A DNA stretch of 64,000 bases from Microbacterium aoyamense (lineage in GTDB: Bacteria; Actinomycetota; Actinomycetes; Actinomycetales; Microbacteriaceae), in assembly GCF_023155855.1 (NCBI RefSeq), contig NZ_JAKNUT010000008.1:62001-126000 (forward strand), written 5' to 3'. Made by a program: the position numbers and the translations under genes. The notes below the pieces were generated by a model that worked only from the letters and a program-made list of their open reading frames with translations, searched no databases and was not told the DNA's origin. Position 1 is the first letter of the stretch, and the number at the start of each line of letters is the position of its first letter. Of the stretch, positions 57,328 to 64,000 are shown piece by piece.

Positions 57328-58734
57328 GTGACAGCCTCCCTTCCGGTGCCACACGAGCCCCGCCCGAACGACAAGGGCGACTCGGTCGAGCGCGCGGAAG
57401 GCGCCGAGATCGTCGAGATCACCAAGCCGCAGGCCAAACCACGCGCGAAACGTCCCGCCGCGCCGCGCAAGCCTCGGGCCCCGCGGGCTCCCAGGACTCC
57501 TCCCGTCGACCCGGGACCACCGCCCCCGCTGCCCCCCGAGTTCGCCGACCCGGGTGACGTCGTCGTGCCCCCACGACCGCCGTTGCCGGCACCCGTCCCT
57601 GCGGATGCCGACACGATCGACTCCGAGGACGTGACTGTGGCGGAGACCACTGCGGAGCCCGAAGTGCTCGAGGCCTCCGCCGAGCCCGACGCGCTCGAAG
57701 TCCACGCGGAGCCCGAAGCGCTCGAAGTCCCCGCGGAGCCCGAAGTGCTCGAGGCCTCCGCCGAGCCCGACGCGCTCGAAGTCAACGCGGAGCCCGAAGC
57801 GCTCGAAGTCCCCGCGGAGCCGGATGTCCCCGACGCCGTCGCGATCGAGGACCTCGAGGAGCACGTCGAGGTCGTCGAGCCGGACATCGATGACGAGCCC
57901 GCAGCGGCGGACCCCGAGTCCGCGCTCGCGGCGGTCTTCGCCGAAACCGAGGGCGACGCATCCGTCGATCCGTCCTCGGCCGCGCTGCTGCTGCGCGGTG
58001 TCACGAAGAGCTTCGGCGACACGCGCGCCGTCGAAGGCATCGACCTCACGGTCCCGGCCGGCACGTTCTACGGTCTCGTGGGCCCGAACGGCGCCGGCAA
58101 GACGACGACGCTCTCGATGATCGCGGGGCTGCTGCGACCCGATCGCGGGCTGATCCGGGTCGGGGGAGTGGATGCCGCGGCCAAGCCGCAGCAGGCCAAG
58201 CGCCAGCTCGGAGTACTGCCCGACCGACTGCGCACCTTCGACCGGCTCACGGGCCGCCAGCTGCTCTATTACTACGGTGTGCTGCGCGGACTCCCGTCGG
58301 CCGTCGTCGAGAGTCGCACCGCCGACCTCGCGCGGGCGTTCGACTTGACCGATGCTCTGGGCCGGGTCGTGTCGGACTACTCGGCGGGCATGGTGAAGAA
58401 GGTCATGCTCGCCGGTGCCATGATCCACTCGCCGCGCGTGCTGGTGCTGGACGAGCCGTTCGAGGCCGTCGACCCGGTCTCGAGCGCCGTGATCCTGGAC
58501 ATCCTCTCGGCCTACGTCGCGCACGGCGGCACCGTCATCCTCTCCAGCCACGGCATGGACCTCGTCGAGCGTGTGTGCACGCGCGTCGCCGTGCTCGTCG
58601 CGGGCCAGGTGCTCGCCGAGGGCACCGTCGACGACGTGCGCGGCGAGCTCACGCTCGAGCAGCGGTTCATCGAACTCGCCGGCGGCCTCAGCGACGTGGA
58701 GGGCCTGGAGTGGCTGCACACGTTCTCCGACTGA
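57328..58734 (+). CDS. ABC transporter ATP-binding protein with long repetitive acidic N-terminal region
   Basis: The protein has 468 residues. The first 215 residues are low complexity: a basic Lys/Arg/Pro part, a proline-rich part and then Glu-rich 9-residue repeats (AEPEVLEAS, AEPDALEVH, AEPEALEVP). The ABC domain (about 218-465) is complete: Walker A GPNGAGKTT, Q-loop LGVLPDR (Gln replaced), signature SDYSAGMVKKV, Walker B VLVLDEPFEAVDP and H-loop SSHG. It resembles ABC-2-type exporter ATPases. The permease gene follows with a 25-nt overlap. GTG start. Confidence 0.88.
   Translation: MTASLPVPHEPRPNDKGDSVERAEGAEIVEITKPQAKPRAKRPAAPRKPRAPRAPRTPPVDPGPPPPLPPEFADPGDVVVPPRPPLPAPVPADADTIDSEDVTVAETTAEPEVLEASAEPDALEVHAEPEALEVPAEPEVLEASAEPDALEVNAEPEALEVPAEPDVPDAVAIEDLEEHVEVVEPDIDDEPAAADPESALAAVFAETEGDASVDPSSAALLLRGVTKSFGDTRAVEGIDLTVPAGTFYGLVGPNGAGKTTTLSMIAGLLRPDRGLIRVGGVDAAAKPQQAKRQLGVLPDRLRTFDRLTGRQLLYYYGVLRGLPSAVVESRTADLARAFDLTDALGRVVSDYSAGMVKKVMLAGAMIHSPRVLVLDEPFEAVDPVSSAVILDILSAYVAHGGTVILSSHGMDLVERVCTRVAVLVAGQVLAEGTVDDVRGELTLEQRFIELAGGLSDVEGLEWLHTFSD
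57652..57813 (+). repeat. Two near-identical 81-bp tandem copies inside the ABC ATPase gene
   Basis: Copy 1 at 57652-57732 and copy 2 at 57733-57813 differ at one base (cac versus aac, His to Asn). Each copy consists of three related 27-bp units encoding AEPxxLExx. The length is a multiple of three, so copy-number change would keep the frame. Confidence 0.9.
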
Positions 58735-60278
58735 GGATCGCGCTCCTCGTCGGCGCCCTGCGGGGCGATGCGGGCCGTGCGACGCGCATCGTCATCGGAC
58801 TCATCCTCCTGACCACGGCGATCGTCGCGGCCTGCTGGGCGCTGTTGACGCTGCGGGATGCCGCTGATGAGGTCGCGCTCGCCGTCACAGTGCTCTGCGG
58901 GTCGGCCATCAGTCTGGGCTTCGCGCTCGCGCCCGTCGTCGCGGCGGCCGACGATCCGCTCGACCCGCGCCGGTTCGCGCTGCTGGGCATGCCGCACGGT
59001 CGACTCGCCGCCGTCCTCGTGCTCGCAGGATTCGTCAGCGTGCCGATCGCCGCGCTGCTGGCCTTCGCGATCACGGGAGCCGTGCTGTGGGGTGCGCACG
59101 GGGTTCCCTGGGTCGCGGGAGCGGCATCCGTCATCCTCGTCGCCGCGACCTGCGTTCTGCTCGCACGCGTCTGCATGGCGCTGACGTCGCTCTTCCTCCG
59201 CGAACGGCGCTCGCGCGAACTGACGGGGTTGTTCGTGCTTGCGATCCTCGTGGTCGTCGTGCCCGTCGGCGTCTTCCTCGCATCGCTCGAGTGGGACGGC
59301 ACCGTGCCGAGCCAGCTGTCCGAGGCGGTCGACGTGCTCGCACTGACTCCGTTCGGTGCGGCATGGGCCTTCCCGGGGCTCCTCGCGCAGGGCGATCCCG
59401 GAGCGGGGCTCTCGCTCGCGATCGCCGTGCTCTCGCTCGCGCTGCTGGGACTGCTGTGGTGGTGGCTCGTGCGTCGCCTCCTCACGACGACGGAGCGCCC
59501 GGCATCGGGTCGCGAGCGATCGGGTCTCGGCTGGTTCGGGGTCGCCCCCGGGACCGCCGGCGGAGCCATCGCCGCGCGCAGCCTGCAGTACTGGTTCCGC
59601 GACCGCAGGTACGTCATGAACCTCGTCGTCATCCCGATCGCCGCGGCCGTCGCGCCCGTGCCCCTGCTCATCGCCGGGGTGCCGCCCGAGATCGCGCTCC
59701 TGCTTCCCGTCCTGCTGGCGGCGCTGTTCCTCGGGTGGCTGCCGCACAACGACCTCGCCTACGACTCGACGGCCGTGTGGATGCACCTCGCGAGCGGCGT
59801 CCGCGGTATCTCCGACCGCGTCGGACGCCTCGTCCCGGTGCTGCTCGTCGGCGTCCCTCTGCTCGCGGTCGCGATCCCCGTCTCGGTCGCGGCGTACGGG
59901 CGATGGATGCTGCTGCCCGCCCTCACCGGCGTGTGCGTCTCGCTCTTCTTCTCGGCGCTGGGGCTCTCGAGCATCTCGTCGGCCGTCGCGCCCTACGCCG
60001 TCTCGCGCCCGGGCGAGAGCCCGTTCCAGCAGCCCCAGCGCGTCGGTTCGTCGGGGGCGATCGCGCAGGCGCTCGTGATGTTCGGGGCGATCGCGGTGAG
60101 TGCTCCCGTGCTCTGGCTCGCGTGGCTCGTGATGACGGGGGAGCCTGAACGTGCGACCGTCGCGCTGTGGACGGGCGTCGGCGTCGGCGCCGTCGTCTTC
60201 GCCATCGGGATCGGGCTCGGATCGCTCGCGTTCGAGCGCCGCGGCAGCCGGCTCATGGAGTTCGCCGAAGCGACGTGA
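58710..60278 (+). CDS. ABC-type transporter permease, about 12 membrane helices
   Basis: The protein has 522 residues with roughly twelve hydrophobic segments in two halves (for example GLILLTTAIVAACWALLTL; VLVLAGFVSVPIAALLAFAI; VVIPIAAAVAPVPLLIAGV; ALVMFGAIAVSAPVLWLAWLV). It partners the upstream ATPase. The GTG at 58710 (MAAHVLRLRIALL) lies inside the ATPase gene with GGAGG 8 nt upstream, so translation is coupled. The transported compound is unknown; nearby wall-polymer genes suggest, but do not show, an envelope role. Confidence 0.8.
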   Translation: MAAHVLRLRIALLVGALRGDAGRATRIVIGLILLTTAIVAACWALLTLRDAADEVALAVTVLCGSAISLGFALAPVVAAADDPLDPRRFALLGMPHGRLAAVLVLAGFVSVPIAALLAFAITGAVLWGAHGVPWVAGAASVILVAATCVLLARVCMALTSLFLRERRSRELTGLFVLAILVVVVPVGVFLASLEWDGTVPSQLSEAVDVLALTPFGAAWAFPGLLAQGDPGAGLSLAIAVLSLALLGLLWWWLVRRLLTTTERPASGRERSGLGWFGVAPGTAGGAIAARSLQYWFRDRRYVMNLVVIPIAAAVAPVPLLIAGVPPEIALLLPVLLAALFLGWLPHNDLAYDSTAVWMHLASGVRGISDRVGRLVPVLLVGVPLLAVAIPVSVAAYGRWMLLPALTGVCVSLFFSALGLSSISSAVAPYAVSRPGESPFQQPQRVGSSGAIAQALVMFGAIAVSAPVLWLAWLVMTGEPERATVALWTGVGVGAVVFAIGIGLGSLAFERRGSRLMEFAEAT

Positions 60279-60305
60279 GCCTGCCCGTGCGTCCTCGTCC
60301 GCGGC

Positions 60306-60311
60306 TAGACT
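60306..60311 (+). promoter_or_regulatory. -10 box of the DUF3039 gene
   Basis: TAGACT, 8 nt before the ATG at 60320; transcription would start at the ATG or 1-2 nt before it. Confidence 0.5.
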
Positions 60312-60319
60312 GAGGCACC

Positions 60320-60586
60320 ATGAGCACCCCCCTCGATACCCCCGATCAGGGTGGAACGACCACCCTCGACCGCGAGCTCGAAGAGCTCATCCGCGAGGAG
60401 AACATCGAGCCGGGCGATCACGAGCGGTTCTCGCACTACGTCAAGAAGGACAAGATCCTCGAGTCGGCCATCACCGGCAAGCCGGTGCGCGCGCTGTGCG
60501 GCAAGAAGTGGACGCCCGGGCGCGATCCCGAGAAGTTCCCCGTCTGCCCGACGTGCAAGGAGATCTACGAGTCCCTCGTCGGGTGA
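60320..60586 (+). CDS. DUF3039 family zinc-binding-like protein
   Basis: The protein has 88 residues. RFSHYVKKDKILESAITGKPVRALCGKKWTPGRDPEKFPVCPTCKEIYESL is the DUF3039 core with one Cys in ALCGKKW and a CPTC pair, suggesting a small zinc site. The function is unknown. It lies beside pncB, murI and rph as in other actinobacteria. Confidence 0.92.
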   Translation: MSTPLDTPDQGGTTTLDRELEELIREENIEPGDHERFSHYVKKDKILESAITGKPVRALCGKKWTPGRDPEKFPVCPTCKEIYESLVG

Positions 60587-60597
60587 GGCGCGTCTGA

Positions 60598-61920
60598 TCA
60601 GGCGTCGACGTACACCGTGGGGATCGCCGGGTCGGAGCGGCTGAGCGCGAGCGCCCGCACGGGCAGCTCTTCGCGCGCGACCTCGTGGTGCGCTCGCGCC
60701 GCGAGAACCCCGTCCGCACCCTCGTAGGCCGCATCGATCTCGCCGCCGTCGACGAGCAGCACCTGCAGAGCGCGGGCATCGGGATGCTCCGCCGCCGTCG
60801 ACACCGCTTCGAAGCCGTCCGACACCGCGACGAGCTCGCTCGTCGCCGTCCCGCGCTCGAGCGTGCGGAACGCCGCCTTGCGTCCGCCCTTCGACCCCTT
60901 GTCGGTCGACGCTTTCGCGACGGAGACCCAGCCGCCCGCGGCATCCTGCCTGGCCACGAGCTTGTAGACCATTCCGGCCGTGGGCACGCCCGAGCCGGTG
61001 ACGACCGACGTGCCGACGCCGTACGAGTCGACGGGGGATGCCGCGAGCGCCGCGATCGCGAACTCGTCGAGGTCGCTGGTGACGGTGATGCGCGTGCTCG
61101 TCGCGCCGAGCTCGTCGAGCCGTGCGCGCACGTCGGCGGCGACGGTCGGCAGGTCGCCCGAGTCGATGCGCACGCCGCCGAGGTCGGTGCCCGCGACGCG
61201 GATCGCGGTCTCGACGCCCGTGCGGATGTCGTAGGTGTCGATGAGGAGGGTCGTGCCGGTGCCGAGCGCCTCGATCTGGGAGCGGAATGCGTCTTCTTCG
61301 GTGTCGTGCAGGAGCGTCCACGCGTGGGCGGCGGTGCCCATCGTCGGGATGCCCCAGCGCTTGCCGGCCTCGAGGTTCGACGTTGCGCCGAAGCCCGCGA
61401 TGAACGCGGCCCGGGCTGCGGCGACCGCGGACTCCTCGCCCGCGCGGCGCGAGCCCATCTCGGCGAGCGGTCGGTCGCCGGCGGCGATGCTCATGCGCGA
61501 GGCCGCGGTCGCGACGGCGGAGTCGTGGTTGAGCACGCTGAGTGCCAGGGTCTCGAGGATCACCGCCTCGGCGAACGTCCCCTCCACCGTGAGGATCGGC
61601 GAGCCGGGGAAGTAGAGCTCGCCCTCGCGGTAGCCGCTGATCGAACCCGTGAACCGGTAGTTCTCGAGGAACGCGAGGGCCTGGGCATCCACCACCTTCT
61701 CGTCGCGCAGGAAGCGCAGTTCCTCGTCGCCGAACCGGTAGTCACGCAGGAGCGTCAGCAGCCGCCCGGTGCCGGCGACGACACCGAAGCGGCGGCCTCC
61801 CGAGAGGCGGCGGCCGAAGAGCTCGAAGACGCAGCGGCGCTGCGCGGTTCCGTCGCGCAGTGCGGCGTCGAGCATCGTGAATTCGTATCGATCCGTGTGC
61901 AGGGCGCTCGATGCGGGCAT
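60598..61920 (-). CDS. pncB: Nicotinate phosphoribosyltransferase
   Basis: The protein has 440 residues. [20 protein letters not shown] at the start, [31 protein letters not shown] (phosphorylated His region), [19 protein letters not shown] and [18 protein letters not shown] for phosphate binding. It makes nicotinate mononucleotide from nicotinate and PRPP in NAD salvage. TAGGCT lies 6 nt before the ATG. Convergent with DUF3039 and divergent from murI across 45 bp. Confidence 0.92.
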   Translation of the reverse strand: MPASSALHTDRYEFTMLDAALRDGTAQRRCVFELFGRRLSGGRRFGVVAGTGRLLTLLRDYRFGDEELRFLRDEKVVDAQALAFLENYRFTGSISGYREGELYFPGSPILTVEGTFAEAVILETLALSVLNHDSAVATAASRMSIAAGDRPLAEMGSRRAGEESAVAAARAAFIAGFGATSNLEAGKRWGIPTMGTAAHAWTLLHDTEEDAFRSQIEALGTGTTLLIDTYDIRTGVETAIRVAGTDLGGVRIDSGDLPTVAADVRARLDELGATSTRITVTSDLDEFAIAALAASPVDSYGVGTSVVTGSGVPTAGMVYKLVARQDAAGGWVSVAKASTDKGSKGGRKAAFRTLERGTATSELVAVSDGFEAVSTAAEHPDARALQVLLVDGGEIDAAYEGADGVLAARAHHEVAREELPVRALALSRSDPAIPTVYVDA

Positions 61921-61926
61921 GCGGTC

Positions 61927-61932
61927 AGCCTA
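61927..61932 (-). promoter_or_regulatory. Leaderless-type -10 box of pncB
   Basis: TAGGCT on the minus strand, exactly 6 nt before the ATG at 61920. Confidence 0.65.
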
Positions 61933-61951
61933 GCGACGCGGCGGTCTGGCG

Positions 61952-61957
61952 TAGGCT
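61952..61957 (+). promoter_or_regulatory. -10 box of murI
   Basis: TAGGCT, 8 nt before the GTG at 61966. The murI and pncB -10 boxes are the same hexamer on opposite strands, 20 bp apart. Confidence 0.55.
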
Positions 61958-61965
61958 GGTCCATC

Positions 61966-62784
61966 GTGAACGACGCCCCCATCGGAATCTTCGACTCGGG
62001 TGTCGGCGGGCTCACGGTGGCGCGGGCGGTCTCAGCCCAGCTGCCGCGCGAATCCATCCTCTACGTCGGCGACACGGCGCGCTCCCCGTACGGTCCCAAA
62101 CCCATCGCCGACGTGCGCCGCTACGCGCTCGAGGTCCTCGATTCGCTCGTGGATCAGGGCGTCAAGATGCTCGTGATCGCCTGCAACACGGCATCTGCCG
62201 CCATGCTCCGCGATGCACGCGAACGCTACGACGTGCCTGTCGTCGAGGTCATCGGCCCCGCCGTCCGCACCGCGATGTCCACGACCCGCAACGGGCGCAT
62301 CGGCGTCATCGGCACCGCCGGCACGATCGGCTCGGGCGCCTACCAGGACATGCTCGAGGTCAACGCGCGGCTCACGGTCTTCGCGCAGGCGTGTCCGCGA
62401 TTCGTCGAGTTCGTCGAGGCGGGTGTCACCGACTCGCCCGAGGTCCTCGCCGTGGCCGAGGAGTACCTCGCTCCGCTGCGCCACGCGGGAGTGGACACCC
62501 TCGTGCTCGGCTGCACGCACTACCCGTTCCTCGAAGGCGCGATCAGCTACGTCATGGGCCCGGACGTCTCGCTCGTCTCGAGCGACACCGAGACGGCGAA
62601 GGACGTCTATCGTCAGCTGGTCTCCCGTGACCTGCTCGCGGGTCCGGATGCCGCATCCCGCCACGTCTACGAGGCGACCGGCGACTCCGCCGACGAGTTC
62701 CTGCGCCTCGCCCACCGCCTGATGGGTCGAGAGGTGAGCGAAGTGCAGCTCGTCCAGACCGGCGCCATCGACCTGCCCCGTTGA
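61966..62784 (+). CDS. murI: Glutamate racemase
   Basis: The protein has 272 residues. [17 protein letters not shown] (catalytic-site Asp/Ser), [21 protein letters not shown] (first catalytic Cys), [13 protein letters not shown] and [11 protein letters not shown] (second catalytic Cys with His). It makes D-glutamate for peptidoglycan. GTG start. A repeat cluster separates it from rph. Confidence 0.94.
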   Translation: MNDAPIGIFDSGVGGLTVARAVSAQLPRESILYVGDTARSPYGPKPIADVRRYALEVLDSLVDQGVKMLVIACNTASAAMLRDARERYDVPVVEVIGPAVRTAMSTTRNGRIGVIGTAGTIGSGAYQDMLEVNARLTVFAQACPRFVEFVEAGVTDSPEVLAVAEEYLAPLRHAGVDTLVLGCTHYPFLEGAISYVMGPDVSLVSSDTETAKDVYRQLVSRDLLAGPDAASRHVYEATGDSADEFLRLAHRLMGREVSEVQLVQTGAIDLPR

Positions 62785-62786
62785 CC

Positions 62787-62860
62787 GTGTCCCACTTCAC
62801 CCGCTTCGTGTCCCATTTCGACCCGCTTCCGCTCCTTCGAAGCGGGTCGAAGTGGGACAC
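62787..62860. repeat. Three copies of a 21-22 nt GTGTCCCA repeat, two forming a long hairpin
   Basis: Copy 1 (62787-62807) and copy 2 (62808-62829) are head-to-tail, both beginning GTGTCCCA and ending CCCGCTTC. Copy 3 (62839-62860) is inverted and matches copy 2 at all but one position, so 62808-62860 can fold with 22-bp arms and a 9-nt loop. It occupies nearly the whole murI-rph gap. Confidence 0.85.
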
Positions 62861-62881
62861 GCACACCTCTCGAGGAGAGAA

Positions 62882-63619
62882 ATGACCGACATCACCCGCG
62901 CCGACGGCCGCGCCACAGACCAGCTCCGCCCCGTCACGATCGAGCGCGGCTGGAGCGCCCACGCCGAGGGCTCGGCCCTCATCTCGTTCGGCGGGACGAA
63001 GGTGCTGTGCACCGCGTCGTTCACGAACGGCGTGCCGCGCTGGCTGACGGGCAAGGGCAAGGGGTGGGTCACCGCCGAGTACGCGATGCTCCCGCGTGCG
63101 ACCAACTCGCGCAACGATCGCGAGAGCATCAAGGGCAAGGTCGGCGGACGCACGCACGAGATCTCGCGCCTGATCGGGCGAGCACTGCGCGCTGTCGTCG
63201 ACACGAAGGCGCTCGGTGAGAACACGATCGTGATCGACTGCGATGTGCTGCAGGCCGACGGCGGCACCCGCACAGCGGCCATCACGGGTGCGTACGTCGC
63301 GCTCGCCGATGCGATCGAGTGGGGTCGCGAGAAGAAGTTCATCGCGCAGCGCTCGACGCCGCTCATCGACACCGTCTCGGCGATCTCGGTCGGCATCATC
63401 GACGGAGAGCCGATGCTCGACCTCGCCTACGTCGAGGACGTCCGCGCCGAGACGGACATGAACGTCGTCGTGACCGGCCGAGGGCTGTTCGTCGAGGTGC
63501 AGGGCACCGCCGAGGGTGCCCCGTTCGACAAGCGCGAGCTCGATGCGCTTCTCGAGCTCGGGGTCGCCGGCTGCGCCGACCTGCGCTCGATGCAGCTGGC
63601 GGCGCTGGAGCAGTCGTGA
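62882..63619 (+). CDS. rph: Ribonuclease PH
   Basis: The protein has 245 residues. [63 protein letters not shown] (phosphate-binding Arg) and the catalytic [20 protein letters not shown] are all present. It trims tRNA 3' ends phosphorolytically. ATG with GAGGAGAG upstream. The stop overlaps rdgB (GTGA). Confidence 0.94.
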   Translation: MTDITRADGRATDQLRPVTIERGWSAHAEGSALISFGGTKVLCTASFTNGVPRWLTGKGKGWVTAEYAMLPRATNSRNDRESIKGKVGGRTHEISRLIGRALRAVVDTKALGENTIVIDCDVLQADGGTRTAAITGAYVALADAIEWGREKKFIAQRSTPLIDTVSAISVGIIDGEPMLDLAYVEDVRAETDMNVVVTGRGLFVEVQGTAEGAPFDKRELDALLELGVAGCADLRSMQLAALEQS

Positions 63620-64000
63620 CACGGCAGATCGTGCTGGCGACCCACAACGCCCACAAGGTCGAGGAGTTCCACGCGATCGTCGCGTCCACCCGGCCGGATC
63701 TCGAGGTCATCGGCTACGACGGACCGGAGCCCGTCGAGGACGGCGTGACGTTCGCCGAGAACGCCCTCATCAAGGCGCGCGCCGCCGCTGCGCACACGGG
63801 TCTGCCGGCGCTCGCGGACGACTCGGGCATCTGCGTTGACGTGCTCGGCGGGTCGCCCGGCGTCTTCTCGGCGTATTGGGCCGGGCACGCGAAGGATGCG
63901 GTCGCGAACCTGAACCTGCTGCTGGATCAGCTCGCCGACATCCGTGATCCGGGTCGCACCGCGCAGTTCGTCTCGACGATCGCACTCGTCGTCCCCGACG
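63616..64000 (+). CDS. rdgB: RdgB/HAM1 family XTP/dITP pyrophosphatase, 5' part (runs off the window end)
   Basis: 128 residues are visible of about 200. [14 protein letters not shown] (nucleotide-binding), [22 protein letters not shown] and [26 protein letters not shown] (catalytic Asp pair) are the family signatures. It removes non-canonical purine nucleotides. GTG at 63616 overlaps the rph stop. The rph-rdgB pair is conserved in actinobacteria. Confidence 0.92.
   Translation, partial: MTRQIVLATHNAHKVEEFHAIVASTRPDLEVIGYDGPEPVEDGVTFAENALIKARAAAAHTGLPALADDSGICVDVLGGSPGVFSAYWAGHAKDAVANLNLLLDQLADIRDPGRTAQFVSTIALVVPD

Noticed and set aside
57652..57813. Possible CRISPR array or VNTR element
   Set aside because: The repeats are contiguous, without spacers, in frame and inside a gene; this is an internal protein repeat.
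1..64000. Prophage, integrative element or genomic island
   Set aside because: No integrase, transposase, tRNA-flanking repeats or composition shift was seen; the HNH gene alone is not evidence of a mobile element.

Overview
The window is high-GC (about 70 percent by eye), densely coding chromosomal DNA from an actinobacterium. It is most probably a member of Microbacteriaceae close to Microbacterium. The reasons are gene content (DUF3117, DUF3107, DUF3039, SCO4848-family protein, UPF0182, AdnAB, a DUF222/HNH 13E12-type protein, a C50-carotenoid operon), frequent GTG starts, and 1-4 nt stop/start overlaps. I see no rRNA, insertion sequence, prophage or CRISPR. The only tRNA is an initiator tRNA-fMet.

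Layout. 1-8.3 kb: 3' end of dapE, a PIG-V mannosyltransferase-like membrane protein, DUF3117, then an O-methyltransferase, tatB, mrp, DUF1003 and MgtE-N/CBS block that resembles (from memory) the Rv1202-Rv1232c neighbourhood of Mycobacterium tuberculosis, followed by a GSP17M-like protein, an alpha/beta hydrolase and a small lipoprotein. 8.5-15.8 kb: HNH nuclease, gamma-glutamyltransferase-like enzyme, Xaa-Pro aminopeptidase, membrane-anchored endonuclease/exonuclease/phosphatase (EEP) protein, PHP phosphoesterase and a PLDc_N/SHOCT protein. 16-36 kb: DEAD-box helicase, ferritin-like protein, DUF3107, adnA-adnB, a phosphotransferase, nudC, a UvrD-type helicase, a ThiF/cyclodehydratase-like gene, a DUF2342 metalloprotease relative, a PDZ/Lon-type protease and UPF0182. 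This block keeps gene order and relative orientation with M. tuberculosis Rv3211-Rv3193c, with several mycobacterial genes missing. 36-42.2 kb: a tightly overlapping seven-gene operon idi-crtE-crtB-crtI-crtYe-crtYf-crtEb for C50 (decaprenoxanthin-type) carotenoids, divergent from a MarR regulator. 42.4-46.9 kb: tRNA-fMet, a DUF6328 protein, a nitrilase-family amidase, a PLP aminotransferase and a membrane HtrA protease. 46.9-60.3 kb: cell-surface region with three CDP-glycerol glycerophosphotransferase-like enzymes, a GT2 glycosyltransferase, a maltokinase, a class C beta-lactamase-like lipoprotein, an NTP transferase and an ABC exporter pair. 60.3-64 kb: DUF3039, pncB, murI, rph and the 5' end of rdgB.

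Regulation. At least 24 genes on both strands have a TANNNT-like -10 hexamer (or a close variant) ending 6-8 nt before the start codon and no separate leader, so most transcripts here are probably leaderless. Three operators can be proposed: a palindrome over the crt promoter next to a MarR gene, a 26-nt LacI-type palindrome upstream of maltokinase, and a stem-loop whose loop is the -10 box of the first CDP-glycerol transferase gene.

Two DNA-level signals are not explained by the genes: a strongly over-represented heptamer GGATGCC/GGCATCC on both strands, roughly one per 600 bp, and a set of intergenic clusters of short repeats in mixed orientation sharing the words GTGTCCCACTTC, TTCGAAGCGG and CGAATGG. 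All coordinates were worked out by eye.
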